A stretch of 64,000 nt of DNA from Mycobacterium sp. ACS1612 (GTDB lineage: Bacteria > Actinomycetota > Actinomycetes > Mycobacteriales > Mycobacteriaceae), in NCBI RefSeq assembly GCF_001667505.1, contig NZ_LZHZ01000023.1, positions 1 through 64,000 on the forward strand. The letters run 5' to 3'. The translations under genes and the position numbers were made by a program. The notes under the pieces were generated by a model. The model made no database searches. It saw only the letters and a program-made list of their open reading frames with translations, and was not told the origin of the DNA. Below, piece by piece: positions 43,425 to 55,178 of this stretch. The first letter of the stretch is position 1. Every line of letters starts with the position of its first letter.

Positions 43425-46400
43425 TTACGGTCCGATGCGGATCTTGCCCGGCGACCACAGCCCACTGCGGGTCTCGGTGCCGAAGTCGATCTGCGCGGGC
43501 TGGGCGTCGCGGGCATCGGGCGTCATCTCGAACCTGCGCAGTGAACCCCAGTCGCGGCCCCAGTCATTGGACAGGTACGTCGCCATCACGCGTGCCCGCA
43601 ACAGCAGGTCGGTGATACCGAGCAGGCCGCCATTGAGACCGTCCTCCCAGGTGTCGGTGTCCTTGCGCTTGGCGTTGTAGTCCGGTGTGATGCGGAACTT
43701 CGGAATCTCGGTGACCCCGTTGGCGTGCAGCATCGGCTGTTGGCACGGGAAGGCAAGGCCGACCGCCCAGTCCATCAACACCGGTTGTGTCGAGCCGACG
43801 TACTCCTGCACCGACCGCAACTCCGGCGCCCGCGGCGGCGTGATCGCCACCCAGTCGCCCTGCGTCAGCGACAAGTCCTCGGCAACCACCCGCACCGCGA
43901 CGGCGTCCGCCGGAATCTGGGCACGCGGGAATCGCAGATTGCGCCATGACGGAATCGGCCCGAGGTCGTACGGCACCAACCTGCCCGCGGGCACAGGAGC
44001 ACCGTCGGGTCCCGGCCGGGCGTACTCCAATTCGACCTTCTGGCCCTCGGTTCGACCGTTGAACACGCTGTCGCCGGTGATGGTGCCCGCCGCGGTGATC
44101 ACCACGAGCGGATGCGCGGCGTCGCGTGGCGGCAGCTGATACCAGGCCGAGGTCAACCGGCTCTGCTGCTGCGGCCCCTCGACGTAGGTGCCCGCCACCG
44201 GAACCCGCGCCGGGTCGAGGCCGTACGGCAGTGGCACCGTCGACCCGTTGACTCCCGGCGTCTTCAGAGCGGTGGGCTGATCCCAGTCGTAGTCGGTGCC
44301 CGGCATCGGCAGGTTCATCCGAATGGTCTCGGCGACAATCTTTTCCGGCACTCCGTCAGGTGTGAAGCCCACCGGCTTGTCGCCGCCGAGCGGGCCAAGC
44401 GGGCCGTAGTTGCCGGCTAGCGGTTTCAAGAACCCGTCGTTGGGATCGGGCTCGACGAGCACGTCGTCGGCCAAACCGCAGCCGCCGGTGAAGGCGCGCA
44501 GATTGGCCCACGCGTTCGAGTAGGTCGGGTACTGGCGCACGATCCCCGCGGTCATCGAACCGACGAACACCAGCACCATGAAGCCGGCCGCGACCGGGAT
44601 GGGTGCGGCGGTCAGTGTGCGCGCGATGCGGCCCTCGCCGTGGTCGCGGGCCACGAAGTGCAGCCACGCGGCGTAGATCGCGGTGGCGGCGAACAGCAGG
44701 AAGAAGATGAAACTGGCTGTCAGGCCTGCGATCTTGGGAGTCGCGTTGTTGAACGGCACGCCGTAGCTGGACACGTACCACCAGCCGTTGGTGGTGGCGA
44801 AACACAGCGCGAGGGTGAAGAACACCGCGGCAAGGAACGCCATCCGGTTACGTGACCACCGCATCACGGCGGGCGAGACCAGCACGGTGGCCACTGCGGC
44901 CATCGCGGCACCCACCGCGGCGAACAGACCGAAGTGGTGCACCCACTTGGTCGGGGTGAACATCAGGAAGAACATCGTGCCGAAGATGATGCCGATCAAC
45001 CGCCACACCGGACCGCGCGCCACCCCGGGAACGCGCTTGCGTCGCAACAGGATGAACATCGCGGCGAACAGCGACAGCGCGGTGAAGAAGAAGCCGAATC
45101 GCCGCGACAGCGAACCGTCCACCGTCGGCAGGAACAGGTAGTAGTAGCGCAGGTTCTCCGTGTACCACGCCTGGCTCGGGCCGATCGCGGTGCGAATCCT
45201 GGTGGCCTCCAACACCGTCGCCAGCGTTTGGTCGGCGAACACCACGGTGAGGATTACGGTGCCTGCGGCCAGCAGGGGTGCGACGAGTGGCCAGGTGCCG
45301 ACGGTCCGATGCCTCTTCACCAGGATCCGCAGGATCGGCCTGCCGCCCGCCAGCAGCGCAGCAACCGCGATCAGCCCGGTCGGCTGGATGCCCAACGTGA
45401 ACGCAGCCGTCAGGATCGCCAGTGCCGCAGGCGTCATCCGGCTGGAGATGATCGCGCGTTCGATCAGCACGTAGGTGATCAGTGCGCCGGTCGCGATCTG
45501 CCCCTCGGGGCGCAGGCCGTTGTTGAACGGCATCCAGGCGCCGAGCAGCACCAGACCGGCGGCCCACACCGCGGGCTTGCTGGCCGCCACCGCGGGCCCG
45601 AGTCGGGGCAGCACCTCGCGCGACAGCAACAGCCAGCACACGATTCCGCAGACCAGGTCGGGCAGCCGGATCCAGATGCTGGCATCGCTGACACCGGTCA
45701 TCACCGCCAGCAGGTTGTAGTACCAGCCGAACGGGTCCTCGGGACTGCCGAACCAGCGGAAGTAGTTCGACATGTAGCCGGCATGCCCTGCGACGCGGGC
45801 CATCTGCAGGATGTAGCCGTCGTCCGACGAGTTGGCGCCGATCACGTGCCAGACCACGAAGCCGCCGATCACCACGACGTCGGTGGCGGAGAAGGTGCGC
45901 CAGCGCTGCGGGATCCAGCGCTGCATCCGGCGGCCGTCGAGTCGGTCCAGCCGCCACAACGCGACCAGCGCGATCACCGTCGACACGATCGCCAGCAGCA
46001 TCGCGGTCAGCTTCAAAGCCGTTGGCTTGGTGGAGAATCGGGTGTCGATCGCGGCCGACGCGGTCAATCCGGGCGGTGCCGGTCCGGTCAGGTCGCTGAA
46101 GATGCCGACGATAGACGGGCGCAGATTCGGATCGGGGAAACCGGACCGCTGATCGGAGCCTGTCTTCGGATCGGTGAGCCCGACAAACGTGGCGAACGTG
46201 CCCGCCTCCGACGAGGTGATCTCGATGCGCTGACAGCCTGCTGCCCTATCCCGCGGCACGCTGGCGATCACCACGTTGCGGTCGGTGATGTCGACTCGCT
46301 GCCGGTTGACGTTGACGAACAGCGACTGCAACGCGGCCTGTTTACCGTCCTTCGGCGCGGTGCTCAGCACCGTCCCGCCCGCGGGCGGCATCGTGCGGAT

Positions 46401-46631
46401 CACCTCACACGGCACCGTGACGGTCATGGTCACCGGCACCTGCGAAATCAGCGGCGCGGTCACGTTGTTGAGCTGACCGTCTTGCGGCCAGTTCAGCGTC
46501 GCGGTGGTCTGCACGACCGGCAGCAGCGGCGTCGCGACCGAGAGGATGAAGCCGATCAGGCCCGCGATCGTCGCCGTCCAGCGGGCGATCTTCACGTCGC
46601 TCGTCATGGCCCTAGTCGTGGCCCCGCTCAT
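43425..46631 (-). CDS. embB: Arabinosyltransferase EmbB
   Basis: The 1068-residue GT-C membrane enzyme forms the alpha-1,3 branch of arabinan with EmbA, using decaprenylphosphoryl-arabinose, and is the main ethambutol target. It has about 13-15 membrane helices, the catalytic acidic pair in [11 protein letters not shown], and a C-terminal carbohydrate-binding domain ending [13 protein letters not shown]. The ethambutol-resistance region reads [10 protein letters not shown]; Met311 corresponds to M. tuberculosis Met306. The ATG overlaps the embA stop (ATGA). M. tuberculosis EmbB has 1098 residues. Confidence 0.97.
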   Translation of the reverse strand: MSGATTRAMTSDVKIARWTATIAGLIGFILSVATPLLPVVQTTATLNWPQDGQLNNVTAPLISQVPVTMTVTVPCEVIRTMPPAGGTVLSTAPKDGKQAALQSLFVNVNRQRVDITDRNVVIASVPRDRAAGCQRIEITSSEAGTFATFVGLTDPKTGSDQRSGFPDPNLRPSIVGIFSDLTGPAPPGLTASAAIDTRFSTKPTALKLTAMLLAIVSTVIALVALWRLDRLDGRRMQRWIPQRWRTFSATDVVVIGGFVVWHVIGANSSDDGYILQMARVAGHAGYMSNYFRWFGSPEDPFGWYYNLLAVMTGVSDASIWIRLPDLVCGIVCWLLLSREVLPRLGPAVAASKPAVWAAGLVLLGAWMPFNNGLRPEGQIATGALITYVLIERAIISSRMTPAALAILTAAFTLGIQPTGLIAVAALLAGGRPILRILVKRHRTVGTWPLVAPLLAAGTVILTVVFADQTLATVLEATRIRTAIGPSQAWYTENLRYYYLFLPTVDGSLSRRFGFFFTALSLFAAMFILLRRKRVPGVARGPVWRLIGIIFGTMFFLMFTPTKWVHHFGLFAAVGAAMAAVATVLVSPAVMRWSRNRMAFLAAVFFTLALCFATTNGWWYVSSYGVPFNNATPKIAGLTASFIFFLLFAATAIYAAWLHFVARDHGEGRIARTLTAAPIPVAAGFMVLVFVGSMTAGIVRQYPTYSNAWANLRAFTGGCGLADDVLVEPDPNDGFLKPLAGNYGPLGPLGGDKPVGFTPDGVPEKIVAETIRMNLPMPGTDYDWDQPTALKTPGVNGSTVPLPYGLDPARVPVAGTYVEGPQQQSRLTSAWYQLPPRDAAHPLVVITAAGTITGDSVFNGRTEGQKVELEYARPGPDGAPVPAGRLVPYDLGPIPSWRNLRFPRAQIPADAVAVRVVAEDLSLTQGDWVAITPPRAPELRSVQEYVGSTQPVLMDWAVGLAFPCQQPMLHANGVTEIPKFRITPDYNAKRKDTDTWEDGLNGGLLGITDLLLRARVMATYLSNDWGRDWGSLRRFEMTPDARDAQPAQIDFGTETRSGLWSPGKIRIGP

Positions 46632-49600
46632 GGCAAGGCCCTGATCGGTCCGCCTCGGCTCCAGCCGTAGACCCGCTTCGTCCCCTGGTCGATCGCCGCG
46701 TTGGGGGCCTGCGACTCCGGTACGACGCGGTTGTAGCGCTCGATCCAGCCCCAGTCGCGGTACCAGTCGTTGCGCAGATACGTCGGCACGGTCGTGGTGC
46801 CGAGCAGCGACTGAATGAACAGGAACGGGCCGCCGCCTTCAGCGGACTGCCACTGCTTCGACGACACCACCACTTGCTTGAAGTTCGGCAGGATGCGGTA
46901 CTCCGGAAGTTCGGCAACGCCAAGGTGTTCGGAGAACGGGCGCTGGCATGGGAAGTTCGCCGCTGTGGCGATGTCCATCAACACGGGGGTATCCGAACCG
47001 AGCAGTTGTTGCGCGGTCTCGAGCACCGGCACCCGCGGCGGCGTGAACGCGAACCACTGATCGGTGGACAGGTTCGGATCGTCGGCGACGATGCGCGCGA
47101 CGTTGGCCTCCGGCGGTGCAAAGGCGAGCGGGAAACGCAGGTTGCGCCAAGCGTTTTGGGGGAAGATGTCGATCGGCTGGACCTGGCCGAGCGCCTGATA
47201 GCTGCCGTCAGGCCGGTGCACTCCCCACTCGAGCTTGAGCGACTGGCCGTAGTTGAAGGAGCCGTCCTCCTCGTAGTACCAGATCGCGCCCGCGGCGGCG
47301 ACCGTCACCAACGGCCGGTCTGAGGTGCGTGGCGGCAACTGGTACCACGCCGAAGTCACCTTCGCCGCAACGGAGTTCTCGTTGTAGCTGCCCATCACCG
47401 GCGTGCGCTTGGGGTCCAGCCCGAACGGCAGGAAGACGTTCGAGCCGTTGATGCCGACAGGCCCGTAGCCGCCGCCGGTGCCCGCCGCGTACCCGATGCC
47501 GACATTGGGCTCGTTCGGCGAACCGGGGGAGTTCACGGTGCCGGGATTCGCGGTGACCGGTTCGGCGGGTTCCAGCGTGTCGCTGACGCCGTCGGGTGTG
47601 AAGCCCACCGGGTTCTCACCCCCGAGCGGGCCGTACCGACCAAACTTCTGCCCCGGAACAGGTTGCAGCAGACCGGCGTTCGTATCCGGTTCGACGAGCA
47701 CGTCGTCGGCCATCGCGCAACTGGTGTTGGACAGCCCCGACAGCAGCGCGCCGATGTTGGCCTTGGCGGTGGTGTAGGTCGGGTAGCGCTGCGCGGCGCC
47801 CTTGGCCATCGAGCCGACTTCGAGCACCACCATGATGATCGCCACGACGAGCAGCGGGGTGGACGCCAACACGCGGTTGCGGCGGGTGTCGGCGACCTGG
47901 GTGTGCCCGGTGTAGTCCATCCGGAAGTGCAGCCAGCCCGCCAGCAGGCCGGTGACGATCGCCAGACCCAGGAAGATGCCCGTCACCGGGATCCCGACGA
48001 TCACCGGTTGTTTGTCGAACCACGGCACTCCGTAGTTGCCGACGTAGAACCAGCCGTTGATACCCGATGTGGCCCAAGCCAATACGAACAGCAGCGCAGT
48101 GACGTACAGCGCCAGGTTGCGTCGGCTGTGCAAGCCGACCCGCGCGAACGCGAACGCCGCCACCCCGCCAAGCGCGCCTGCCAGACCCGCGAACGCGCCG
48201 AACTGCACCGCCCACTTCGTCGGCGTGAACGTCAGCAGCAGCAGCCCGACGGCCGTCGCACCCACCAGCCGCCACACCGGTCCGGTGGCCATGCCGGGAA
48301 CGCCGCGGCGGCGCAGCAGCACCGCGAGCATGCCGAACAGGCACACCAGCATCACCAGCACGGCGAAGCGACGGGTCAGCGACGAGTCGGCGCTGTCCTC
48401 GACGGTCAGGAAGTAGTAGCGCAGGAATTCCTGGTACCAGGGGATGGTCGGCCCGACCTTGTATTTGATGCGGGCGGATTCGGCGACGGTGGCCAGCGTC
48501 TGGTCGCGGAACACCACCACGAAGATCAGCGACAGCGCCGCCGCCAGTGGCGCCAACTGGGCCACCAACCCGTCCACCACGCGCCTGCTGCGCACCACCC
48601 TCGCGACGGCACGCGCACCGACCAACAGCGGCGCCACCGCGATCAGACCCTGGGGTGCCAGCGTCACGCTGAAGACCGCGACGACGATCGCGACGGCGGC
48701 GGGCCACAACCGTCGGGTGGCGATCGCGTTCTCGATCAGCGCCCACGCCGCGATCGCGCCGAACGCGATCAGCGGTTCGGGCCGAAGGCCGTTGTTGAAC
48801 GGCAGCCAAGCCGCCAGGAACGTCGCGCCAGCCGTCCACACCGCGACACGGTTACGTGCCAGGCGGCCGCCGAGCCTCGGCAGCACACAGCGGCTGATGA
48901 TCAGCCAGGTGCCGATGGCGGCCAGCGTCGCGGGTACCCGCATCCACACGCCCGCCGTGCTGACCGCAGCCATCTGCGCGAGCACCGACTGGTACCAGTC
49001 GAACGGCGCCTCGGTCGTGCCGAAGAAGCGGTAGTAGTTCGCGGCGTATCCGGCGTCGTCGGAGACCCGCGCGATGGTCAGGTTGTAGCCGTCGTCGGAC
49101 GAAATGGCGCCGATCAGATGCCAGAGCACCAATGTGCCGACCACGCCGATGTCGAGCAGCCACGTCGAAAGGCCCACCCGCCAGAACCGTCGCCAGGCCC
49201 CCCGCACGCGGCGCCCCGCTCGCCGGTCGAGCAGCGCCAGCGCCACGATCGACGCCACCACGCAGAGCACGCCGAACACCATCACACCGAGCTTCAGCGC
49301 CGACGGCGACGTGATGAACCGGGTGTCGATGTCGATGCGGGCCGACAACCCGGGCTCAGCGGCGACCTTGAGGTCGGTGAAGACGCCGGTCACCTGTGGC
49401 TTCTTCTCTGGGGCAAGCGTGCCTGCGGCGCCGGGAATGCCGACGAACTCCGCGCCGACGCTGGCCGGGTTGGCCCAGGCGTGCACCTTGCTGCACGCGC
49501 CGGAGGCGACCGCGGCCCTCGGTGCCACCGCCGCGACCGAGTCACGGAACGCGACGACGACGGAGTTGGCGTTGGCGGTGATGAACAGGCCGTTGCGGCG

Positions 49601-49912
49601 CGCCTCGATGCCTGCCGCCGGGTTGGTGGACAGGACCACACCGCCGCCGGCGGGCAGGGTCGCGATCATCCGGCAGGGAATCGAGATGTCGAGAGCCTGG
49701 GGCGCGCCGGACACCAGCGGCGCGGTGATGTCGCTGACCAGCCCGTCCGGGCCGGTTCCTGATGTCGCCGCCTGAGCGGCTCCGGGAACCTGCGGCCACG
49801 CGATCGTCGCAGTGGTCTGGTTCACCGGCAGCAGCGGCGTGAGCCCGCACAGTACGACGCCCGCGATGCCCGCGATGACGGCGATCAGCCGGGCGAGGCG
49901 GTGGGCAGGCAC
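46628..49912 (-). CDS. embA: Arabinosyltransferase EmbA
   Basis: The 1094-residue paralogue of EmbB has the same length as the M. tuberculosis protein. It carries I-S-S-D-D-G-Y-N-L as the catalytic loop, [11 protein letters not shown], and the C-terminal binding domain ending [12 protein letters not shown]. It pairs with EmbB for arabinogalactan arabinan branching. The GTG start lies 24 nt after the embC stop, and the end overlaps embB. Confidence 0.97.
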   Translation of the reverse strand: MPAHRLARLIAVIAGIAGVVLCGLTPLLPVNQTTATIAWPQVPGAAQAATSGTGPDGLVSDITAPLVSGAPQALDISIPCRMIATLPAGGGVVLSTNPAAGIEARRNGLFITANANSVVVAFRDSVAAVAPRAAVASGACSKVHAWANPASVGAEFVGIPGAAGTLAPEKKPQVTGVFTDLKVAAEPGLSARIDIDTRFITSPSALKLGVMVFGVLCVVASIVALALLDRRAGRRVRGAWRRFWRVGLSTWLLDIGVVGTLVLWHLIGAISSDDGYNLTIARVSDDAGYAANYYRFFGTTEAPFDWYQSVLAQMAAVSTAGVWMRVPATLAAIGTWLIISRCVLPRLGGRLARNRVAVWTAGATFLAAWLPFNNGLRPEPLIAFGAIAAWALIENAIATRRLWPAAVAIVVAVFSVTLAPQGLIAVAPLLVGARAVARVVRSRRVVDGLVAQLAPLAAALSLIFVVVFRDQTLATVAESARIKYKVGPTIPWYQEFLRYYFLTVEDSADSSLTRRFAVLVMLVCLFGMLAVLLRRRGVPGMATGPVWRLVGATAVGLLLLTFTPTKWAVQFGAFAGLAGALGGVAAFAFARVGLHSRRNLALYVTALLFVLAWATSGINGWFYVGNYGVPWFDKQPVIVGIPVTGIFLGLAIVTGLLAGWLHFRMDYTGHTQVADTRRNRVLASTPLLVVAIIMVVLEVGSMAKGAAQRYPTYTTAKANIGALLSGLSNTSCAMADDVLVEPDTNAGLLQPVPGQKFGRYGPLGGENPVGFTPDGVSDTLEPAEPVTANPGTVNSPGSPNEPNVGIGYAAGTGGGYGPVGINGSNVFLPFGLDPKRTPVMGSYNENSVAAKVTSAWYQLPPRTSDRPLVTVAAAGAIWYYEEDGSFNYGQSLKLEWGVHRPDGSYQALGQVQPIDIFPQNAWRNLRFPLAFAPPEANVARIVADDPNLSTDQWFAFTPPRVPVLETAQQLLGSDTPVLMDIATAANFPCQRPFSEHLGVAELPEYRILPNFKQVVVSSKQWQSAEGGGPFLFIQSLLGTTTVPTYLRNDWYRDWGWIERYNRVVPESQAPNAAIDQGTKRVYGWSRGGPIRALP

Positions 49913-49936
49913 GAGGCTCGATGGTAGGCGACGGAC

Positions 49937-52900
49937 TTAATGACGCAGCGGCGCCGGGCTCCAGAGTCCGCTACGAGTTGCCGAACCGAGATCCAGCCGG
50001 GCCGGTTGCGCGTTCGGGTAGTACGGCGTGAGCTGCTGCAGCGCGCCCCAGTCGCGGAACCAGTCGTCCTTTAAATAGGTCGGGACGGTGGTGGGCCGCA
50101 GCAGCAGTTCGGTGATGCCGAGCGGTCCGCCGCCGAGGTTGTCCATCACCGGCGAGTTGGCCTCCGCGCCGAACCGATCCGGCAGGATGCGCCACTTGGG
50201 CACCTCGATGACGCCGTATTGGTGATCGAACGGCCGCTGGCAGGGAAACGCCATGCCGACGAGCCAGTCGAGCAGTACCGGATCCTGCGAGCCGACCACG
50301 TCCTGCAGGGTGCGCAGGTGCGGGATGCGCGGCGGCGTGACGGCGATCCAGTGCAGCGGGTTGAGGTCGTCGTCGGTGGCCACCAACCGAATCTGGGTGG
50401 CGTCGCGCGGGATGGCGGCCAGCGGTGCCCGCAGGTTGCGCCACGCAGGCGCGGAGCCGACGTCGGCGAAGCCGACGGATCCCGCGGGCTGACCCTTGCT
50501 GTCGGCCCACTGCACCACGATCTCACCGGGATCGAATCGACCAGCGGCCGATACGACCAGCAGCGGGCCCGCCTCGTCGCGGGGCGGCAGCCGGTACCAC
50601 GCCGAACGCAGCGCGGCGGGCTGCTGGGTGCCCGCGCGCCAACTGCCCATCACCGGCGTGCGCGCCGGATCGAGGTTGTACGGCAGCCGGGCCTTCGAGC
50701 CGTTCACCCCGGCCGCGGCGGTGGTGCCGCCCTCGGTGCCTGCCTCGTTGGCGGTCGTGGCTCCGGTCTCGGTGTCCGCGAAGTTCGACGTGCCCGGCGA
50801 CTCCATCACCGGGTCGGCGGACACGTCGGCAGGAATTCCGTTGGGGCCGAAGCCCTGTGCGGTGACCGCGCCGAGCGCCTCACCCACCGGCGTGCCGATC
50901 GGCGTCAGCCTTCCGGCGTTGGGGTCCTGTTCGACCAGCACGTCGTTGGCCAGCCCGCAGGTCTTGCCGGTGAGCGCCTCGAGGTTGGACCGGCCGACGC
51001 TCCACGCCGGGTACTGCTCCGTCACCCCCAATGTCAGGGTCAGCACCTCGAAAATCACCAGCACCCAGGTGGCGATCGCCAACGGCGACTGCACTATTCG
51101 CTGCCAGCGGTGGGTGGTGGGCGGCGAGTTGTCGCGGCCCGAGAAGTGGAACCACGCGGCCACCAGAAGCGCGAGCACCGAAAGGCCGAGCAGGAAGGTA
51201 GTGAAGCCGAAGTGCCACTCGGGGAACTGATTCGACCACGGCACACCGAAGTTGGAGACGTACCACCACCCGTTGACCGTCGCGAACGACAAAGCCATCA
51301 CGAACAGCACCGCCGCGGCGAACATCGCCCGGTTGCGCCGCGACTTCATCGCCGCCGCGGTGACCGCCACCGCTGCCAGCGCACCGACCGATCCGGCCAA
51401 GCCTGCGAACACACCGAAGTGATGTGTCCACTTGGTGGGGGTGAACATCATCGCAAGGAACGAGATGATCGTGATGCCGACGATGCGCCGACTCGGCCCC
51501 AGCGCAGTGCCGGGAATCCTGCCCTTGCGCAACGACATTGCCACCGCGACAGCCAGCGCCAGCAGCAGCGTCAGCACCGCGAACCGGCGCGCGACCGACC
51601 CGTCGGGACTGGTGGTGAACAAGCGCTCGTAGCGGATGTGTTCGTCGAACCAACTCAGGCTGGGCCCGACGGCGGATTTGAACGTGCTGGCCTGGATCTC
51701 GCCGATCAGGGTCTGGTCGCGGAAGATCAGGATGATCGTCACGGTGCAGGCAGCCAGGATCGGCGCGAGCAGCGCCAGGTAGCCGAAGCGCGAGGTATGC
51801 CGCGCCACAATCGTTTTCAGCGGGCCGACCGCCACCAGCAGGGCGCCGACGGCGGCGATGCCCGTCGGCCCTGAGAACAGGGTCAGCGCACCGATGATGA
51901 TCGCGATCGCCACCGGCAGCATCCGGTTGGTGGCCACCCCGCGCTCGACGGAGCACCAGGTGAGCAGGATGCCAAGGGCGATAATGGGTTCCGGCCGCAG
52001 CCCATTGTTCAGCGGCAGCCAGAATGCCAGGAACATGCCTGCCGCGGTCCATGCCGCGGCACGGCTGGACTTGACCGCGGCGCCCAGCCTGGGGATGACT
52101 TCCCTGCTGATCAGCCACCAGCACGCCAGCGCCATCACCAGTGTGGGCAGTCGCACCCACGCGCTGTTGGTGCTGACGTGTGCCCACAGCGCGAGCAGAT
52201 CGTAGTACCAGCCGAACGGCGCTTCCGGCGTGCCGAACCATCGGTAGTAGTTGGCCATGTAGCCGGCGTGCTCGGACACCCTGGCCATGGTCAGGATGTA
52301 GCCGTCGTCAGATGTGTTGGCGCCGACGAAGTGCCACCACACCAGGACGGCTGCCACCAACCCGTCCAACACGGAGATGGACCACCAGCGCGGCGGCAGG
52401 AAATGCTTGATCCGTCTGCCGTCGGCGATGTCGAGGACGTGCAGCGCGCCGAGGGCGACGACCGTCATAGCGACGCCGATGATCATCGCCAGCATCTTCA
52501 GCAGCGTCGGGGAACTGCTGTACCGCGAATCGATCGTCGCCGAGAAACTCAGGCCGGGCGGCGCCGGACCGGCCAGGTCGGTGAACACCCCGACGATCTG
52601 CGGCCGGAAGTCGTACCCGCCGCGCTCGCCGCGCAACGGCTTGCCTGCGTCCTCGTCGGCGTCGGGGCCCTTCACCAGGCCGACGAACTCGCCGGCGACC
52701 TTGTCGGCGTGGGCGGTGAAGGTGAGGCGTTGACATTCGGGGCTGAGCACCTGGCTCAGCGGCGCGCTGACGACCGGGGTGTTGCGGACGATGACGAGCA
52801 GGTCGTTGTTGACGCGCTCGATCAGCAGCCCGCGGTCGACGGCTTTCGGTGCCTGCTTCGGCACCGTCGACAGCAGCACGGTTTTGCCGGGACCGGTCAG

Positions 52901-53206
52901 CCCCGCCGCGGTGCTGCACGGCACGGAGATGGTCAGGTCGGTGGCGACGTATCCGATCAGCGGCGCGTTGACGCTTTGCAGCACACCGTTCTGCGGCCAG
53001 TTCAGCTGCGCGGTGGTCTGGGTGACCGGCAGCAAGGGCGTCGCGATTGCCAGCGCGGCACCGAGCAGCCCGGCCACGATGGCGAGCAGCCGCGCGGTGC
53101 GATGATTGCCCGCGACGGTCACGGGGCTTGATGGTAATTGGCCTGCATGTGGGGGCGCTTCTTCCGGTGGGCAGGAGCGCAGCGACCCGGGTTTCGTTTG
53201 GGCCAT
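49937..53206 (-). CDS. embC: Arabinosyltransferase EmbC
   Basis: The 1089-residue paralogue directs arabinan elongation of lipoarabinomannan. Visible are V-G-A-N-T-S-D-D-G-Y-I-L-T-M-A-R-V, W-Y-Y-D-L-L-A-L-W-A-H-V-S and the C-terminal carbohydrate-binding domain with R-S-G-L-W-S-P-A-P-L-R. The chosen ATG at 53206 shares its A with the TGA of a 27-codon ORF just upstream (TGATG). A GTG at 53122 would remove 28 variable residues. M. tuberculosis EmbC has 1094 residues, which favours the longer form. Expression is likely set in part by the aftA-embC junction. Confidence 0.96.
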   Translation of the reverse strand: MAQTKPGSLRSCPPEEAPPHAGQLPSSPVTVAGNHRTARLLAIVAGLLGAALAIATPLLPVTQTTAQLNWPQNGVLQSVNAPLIGYVATDLTISVPCSTAAGLTGPGKTVLLSTVPKQAPKAVDRGLLIERVNNDLLVIVRNTPVVSAPLSQVLSPECQRLTFTAHADKVAGEFVGLVKGPDADEDAGKPLRGERGGYDFRPQIVGVFTDLAGPAPPGLSFSATIDSRYSSSPTLLKMLAMIIGVAMTVVALGALHVLDIADGRRIKHFLPPRWWSISVLDGLVAAVLVWWHFVGANTSDDGYILTMARVSEHAGYMANYYRWFGTPEAPFGWYYDLLALWAHVSTNSAWVRLPTLVMALACWWLISREVIPRLGAAVKSSRAAAWTAAGMFLAFWLPLNNGLRPEPIIALGILLTWCSVERGVATNRMLPVAIAIIIGALTLFSGPTGIAAVGALLVAVGPLKTIVARHTSRFGYLALLAPILAACTVTIILIFRDQTLIGEIQASTFKSAVGPSLSWFDEHIRYERLFTTSPDGSVARRFAVLTLLLALAVAVAMSLRKGRIPGTALGPSRRIVGITIISFLAMMFTPTKWTHHFGVFAGLAGSVGALAAVAVTAAAMKSRRNRAMFAAAVLFVMALSFATVNGWWYVSNFGVPWSNQFPEWHFGFTTFLLGLSVLALLVAAWFHFSGRDNSPPTTHRWQRIVQSPLAIATWVLVIFEVLTLTLGVTEQYPAWSVGRSNLEALTGKTCGLANDVLVEQDPNAGRLTPIGTPVGEALGAVTAQGFGPNGIPADVSADPVMESPGTSNFADTETGATTANEAGTEGGTTAAAGVNGSKARLPYNLDPARTPVMGSWRAGTQQPAALRSAWYRLPPRDEAGPLLVVSAAGRFDPGEIVVQWADSKGQPAGSVGFADVGSAPAWRNLRAPLAAIPRDATQIRLVATDDDLNPLHWIAVTPPRIPHLRTLQDVVGSQDPVLLDWLVGMAFPCQRPFDHQYGVIEVPKWRILPDRFGAEANSPVMDNLGGGPLGITELLLRPTTVPTYLKDDWFRDWGALQQLTPYYPNAQPARLDLGSATRSGLWSPAPLRH

Positions 53207-53289
53207 CAGCGCCCTACGCTTCCGCGAGACTGCGCTTTCTGACGGAAAGTGCGAGTGGGCGGCTCAACAACCGTAGGTTCGACGCTCAT
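53206..53289 (-). CDS. Coupled 27-residue ORF between aftA and embC
   Basis: The ORF begins at an ATG overlapping the aftA stop (ATGA) and ends at a TGA overlapping the embC start (TGATG), filling the gap exactly. Translation: [18 protein letters not shown] and A-Q-S-R-G-S-V-G-R. It is hydrophilic, basic at the end, without a membrane segment. It could be a translational relay or leader controlling embC, a true small protein, or chance; the double overlap argues against chance. I know of no description of it. Confidence 0.5.
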   Translation of the reverse strand: MSVEPTVVEPPTRTFRQKAQSRGSVGR

Positions 53290-55178
53290 TTGCCCGGTTC
53301 CGTTCTGATCGCCAACACGAAGGGCCCGACGGTGGAGACGTCGAAGCGCGGGTCGTCGAACAGCTTCTTGTCGAGCGTGACGTGGTAGCGGCGGACGTTC
53401 GGTTGATTCGGGTAGACGTCCGACGCCAGCCGCAGGGTGTAGGTGTCGTTTGCGCCGCGACGCATCAGGAACACAGTGGGCGGCTTCCACGGCAGCTTGT
53501 CCAGCGCGGCGATGAACTGGTCGGCGGTGCTCAGCGTGGCCCAGCTCTCGATCGCCGCCGCGCGCTGGTCGAACTGCGCAAGCGGGTTGGCGTAGTGCGA
53601 CGTCAGCCCCTGGAAGCCGTAATACGGGTAGTACGACAGGAAGCTGTAATCGGCTGTCAGCACCACGATCTCGTCGCGTGGCAGCCCGGTGGTCCGCAGG
53701 ATCTTGTCGTCGATCTCGCGGTAGTACTGTTCGGCGCCTGGCGGCCGACGGTCGGCGCGTTGGCCGTAGCCGTCGGTGTCGGTGTAGGCGACGACGATGT
53801 CGGAGCGCAGCACGTCGGGAATGTCCTGGCTGAATGTCAGCGCGCCGATGGCGCCGAGGGTGGCCGCGGCCGCGAGGACTCGGCGCGAGTTCTCCGGCCT
53901 GACCCTGGCGGCCAGCGCGCGCGTGATGTCGATGAACCCGAATGCGCCCGCCGCGGTCAGCAGGATCGTCAGTGTGGGCTGCAGCCGGAACGACAACAAC
54001 GTGGTGCCCAGCAAGGTGGTCAGCATCGACAATAGCGACCAGGCGTAGACCGCTAGCACCGCGATGGCCAGCGCACCGGCGCGCGTCGACGTGCGGGCGT
54101 AGACCACCAGCCACAGCGTGCCCACCATGCACAGCGCGCCGAGCAAGGTGAAGTGCAGCATCGGGAATTCCAGCTGCGCACCGGCCGACGGCAGATAGTG
54201 CTGCGCGGTGCCCGAATCCGCGGGGTGGCCGTTGATCGCGGCGATCAGATACGGCCCCCACCCGAGAAGCGAGATGGCTCCGGCGATCACGGCGATCACC
54301 GCACCCCTGATCAAGGGGTCCAGCCGTTTACGGGCAGCCGCCAACAGCACTCCCATGATCGCCAGCGTGAACGCGGCGTAGACGAACAGCAGCGTGTAGA
54401 GCAGTGCGGCGACACCGAGGAAGACCCCCGTGCCGATGACGGCCGCCCATCCGCCGTTGCGTGTCGCGCCGCGCAGGCCCGACCACGCGAGCACGAACAC
54501 CGGCGGCAGCAGCACCGCGATGATGGCGGCGTACGGTTCGGTCGGCGAGTAGGCCAGCGCCGCCGCAGCCGTCGCCGTCGAAACGATCAACGCGTACTCG
54601 AAGCGAACCATGCTGGCCCACAACACAAGAGCCAGCACCACGGCGATCGTGATCGAGATGATCGCCCACGGCTTGAACATCTCCCACGCGGGCGTACCGG
54701 TCAGCGCCGCCAGCCTGCCGCCGACCCAGAACCAGCCCGGTGGATAGAACGGCGGCAGACCGTAATAGGTCATGTCGTGCGGACCGGCTGTGTCGGTGAG
54801 CCTGGTCAGATACTCCGTGCGGAACTGCTGGTCGACCGAGATGCCGAACAGGTAGAGCTTGGTGGCGCCAAGCGGCATCGCCAGCGTGACCACTGCGAAC
54901 GCGGCAGTGAACACCAGCGCCGCGACCTTCGCCACCAGTTGGCGCCCTCGACGCCAAAGCCAGCCGCTGGCGAATATACCTGCCAGGCAACCGAACTGGC
55001 CCACCGTTGTCAGCGCGTGCAGTTGGTTCGACGAGTTGTACGCGGGCCACTCCACCCGCGATATCGCCGCAAGCGAGACCACCGCAACCACCACCGCCAC
55101 GACGACCGCCACCGCCATCTGGCCGGCTACTGCCCAATGTCGCCGCCGGCGCGGCTCTCCGGCCAGCGCGTCGCGCAT
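53286..55178 (-). CDS. aftA: Priming arabinofuranosyltransferase AftA
   Basis: The 630-residue GT-C enzyme adds the first arabinose residues to galactan. The start ATG overlaps the dprE2 stop (ATGA) and gives M-R-D-A-L-A-G-E-P. About 11 membrane helices precede a soluble C-terminal domain. The catalytic region [15 protein letters not shown] lies in the first external loop, and [16 protein letters not shown] is conserved. M. tuberculosis Rv3792 has 643 residues. A longer upstream frame overlapping dprE2 is not supported by family alignment. Confidence 0.96.
   Translation of the reverse strand: MRDALAGEPRRRRHWAVAGQMAVAVVVAVVVAVVSLAAISRVEWPAYNSSNQLHALTTVGQFGCLAGIFASGWLWRRGRQLVAKVAALVFTAAFAVVTLAMPLGATKLYLFGISVDQQFRTEYLTRLTDTAGPHDMTYYGLPPFYPPGWFWVGGRLAALTGTPAWEMFKPWAIISITIAVVLALVLWASMVRFEYALIVSTATAAAALAYSPTEPYAAIIAVLLPPVFVLAWSGLRGATRNGGWAAVIGTGVFLGVAALLYTLLFVYAAFTLAIMGVLLAAARKRLDPLIRGAVIAVIAGAISLLGWGPYLIAAINGHPADSGTAQHYLPSAGAQLEFPMLHFTLLGALCMVGTLWLVVYARTSTRAGALAIAVLAVYAWSLLSMLTTLLGTTLLSFRLQPTLTILLTAAGAFGFIDITRALAARVRPENSRRVLAAAATLGAIGALTFSQDIPDVLRSDIVVAYTDTDGYGQRADRRPPGAEQYYREIDDKILRTTGLPRDEIVVLTADYSFLSYYPYYGFQGLTSHYANPLAQFDQRAAAIESWATLSTADQFIAALDKLPWKPPTVFLMRRGANDTYTLRLASDVYPNQPNVRRYHVTLDKKLFDDPRFDVSTVGPFVLAIRTEPGK

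Noticed and set aside
44934..46670. 578-codon plus-strand frame across embB
   Set aside because: Antisense to embB with Arg/Gln/His-rich composition and no motif.
47663..49762. 699-codon open frame on the plus strand across embA
   Set aside because: It is antisense to the well-supported embA gene, is rich in Arg/His/Gln/Gly and shows no family motif; such frames are expected opposite GC-rich coding DNA.
50219..51874. 551-codon plus-strand frame across embC
   Set aside because: Same reason: antisense to embC, composition typical of a shadow frame, no recognisable domain.
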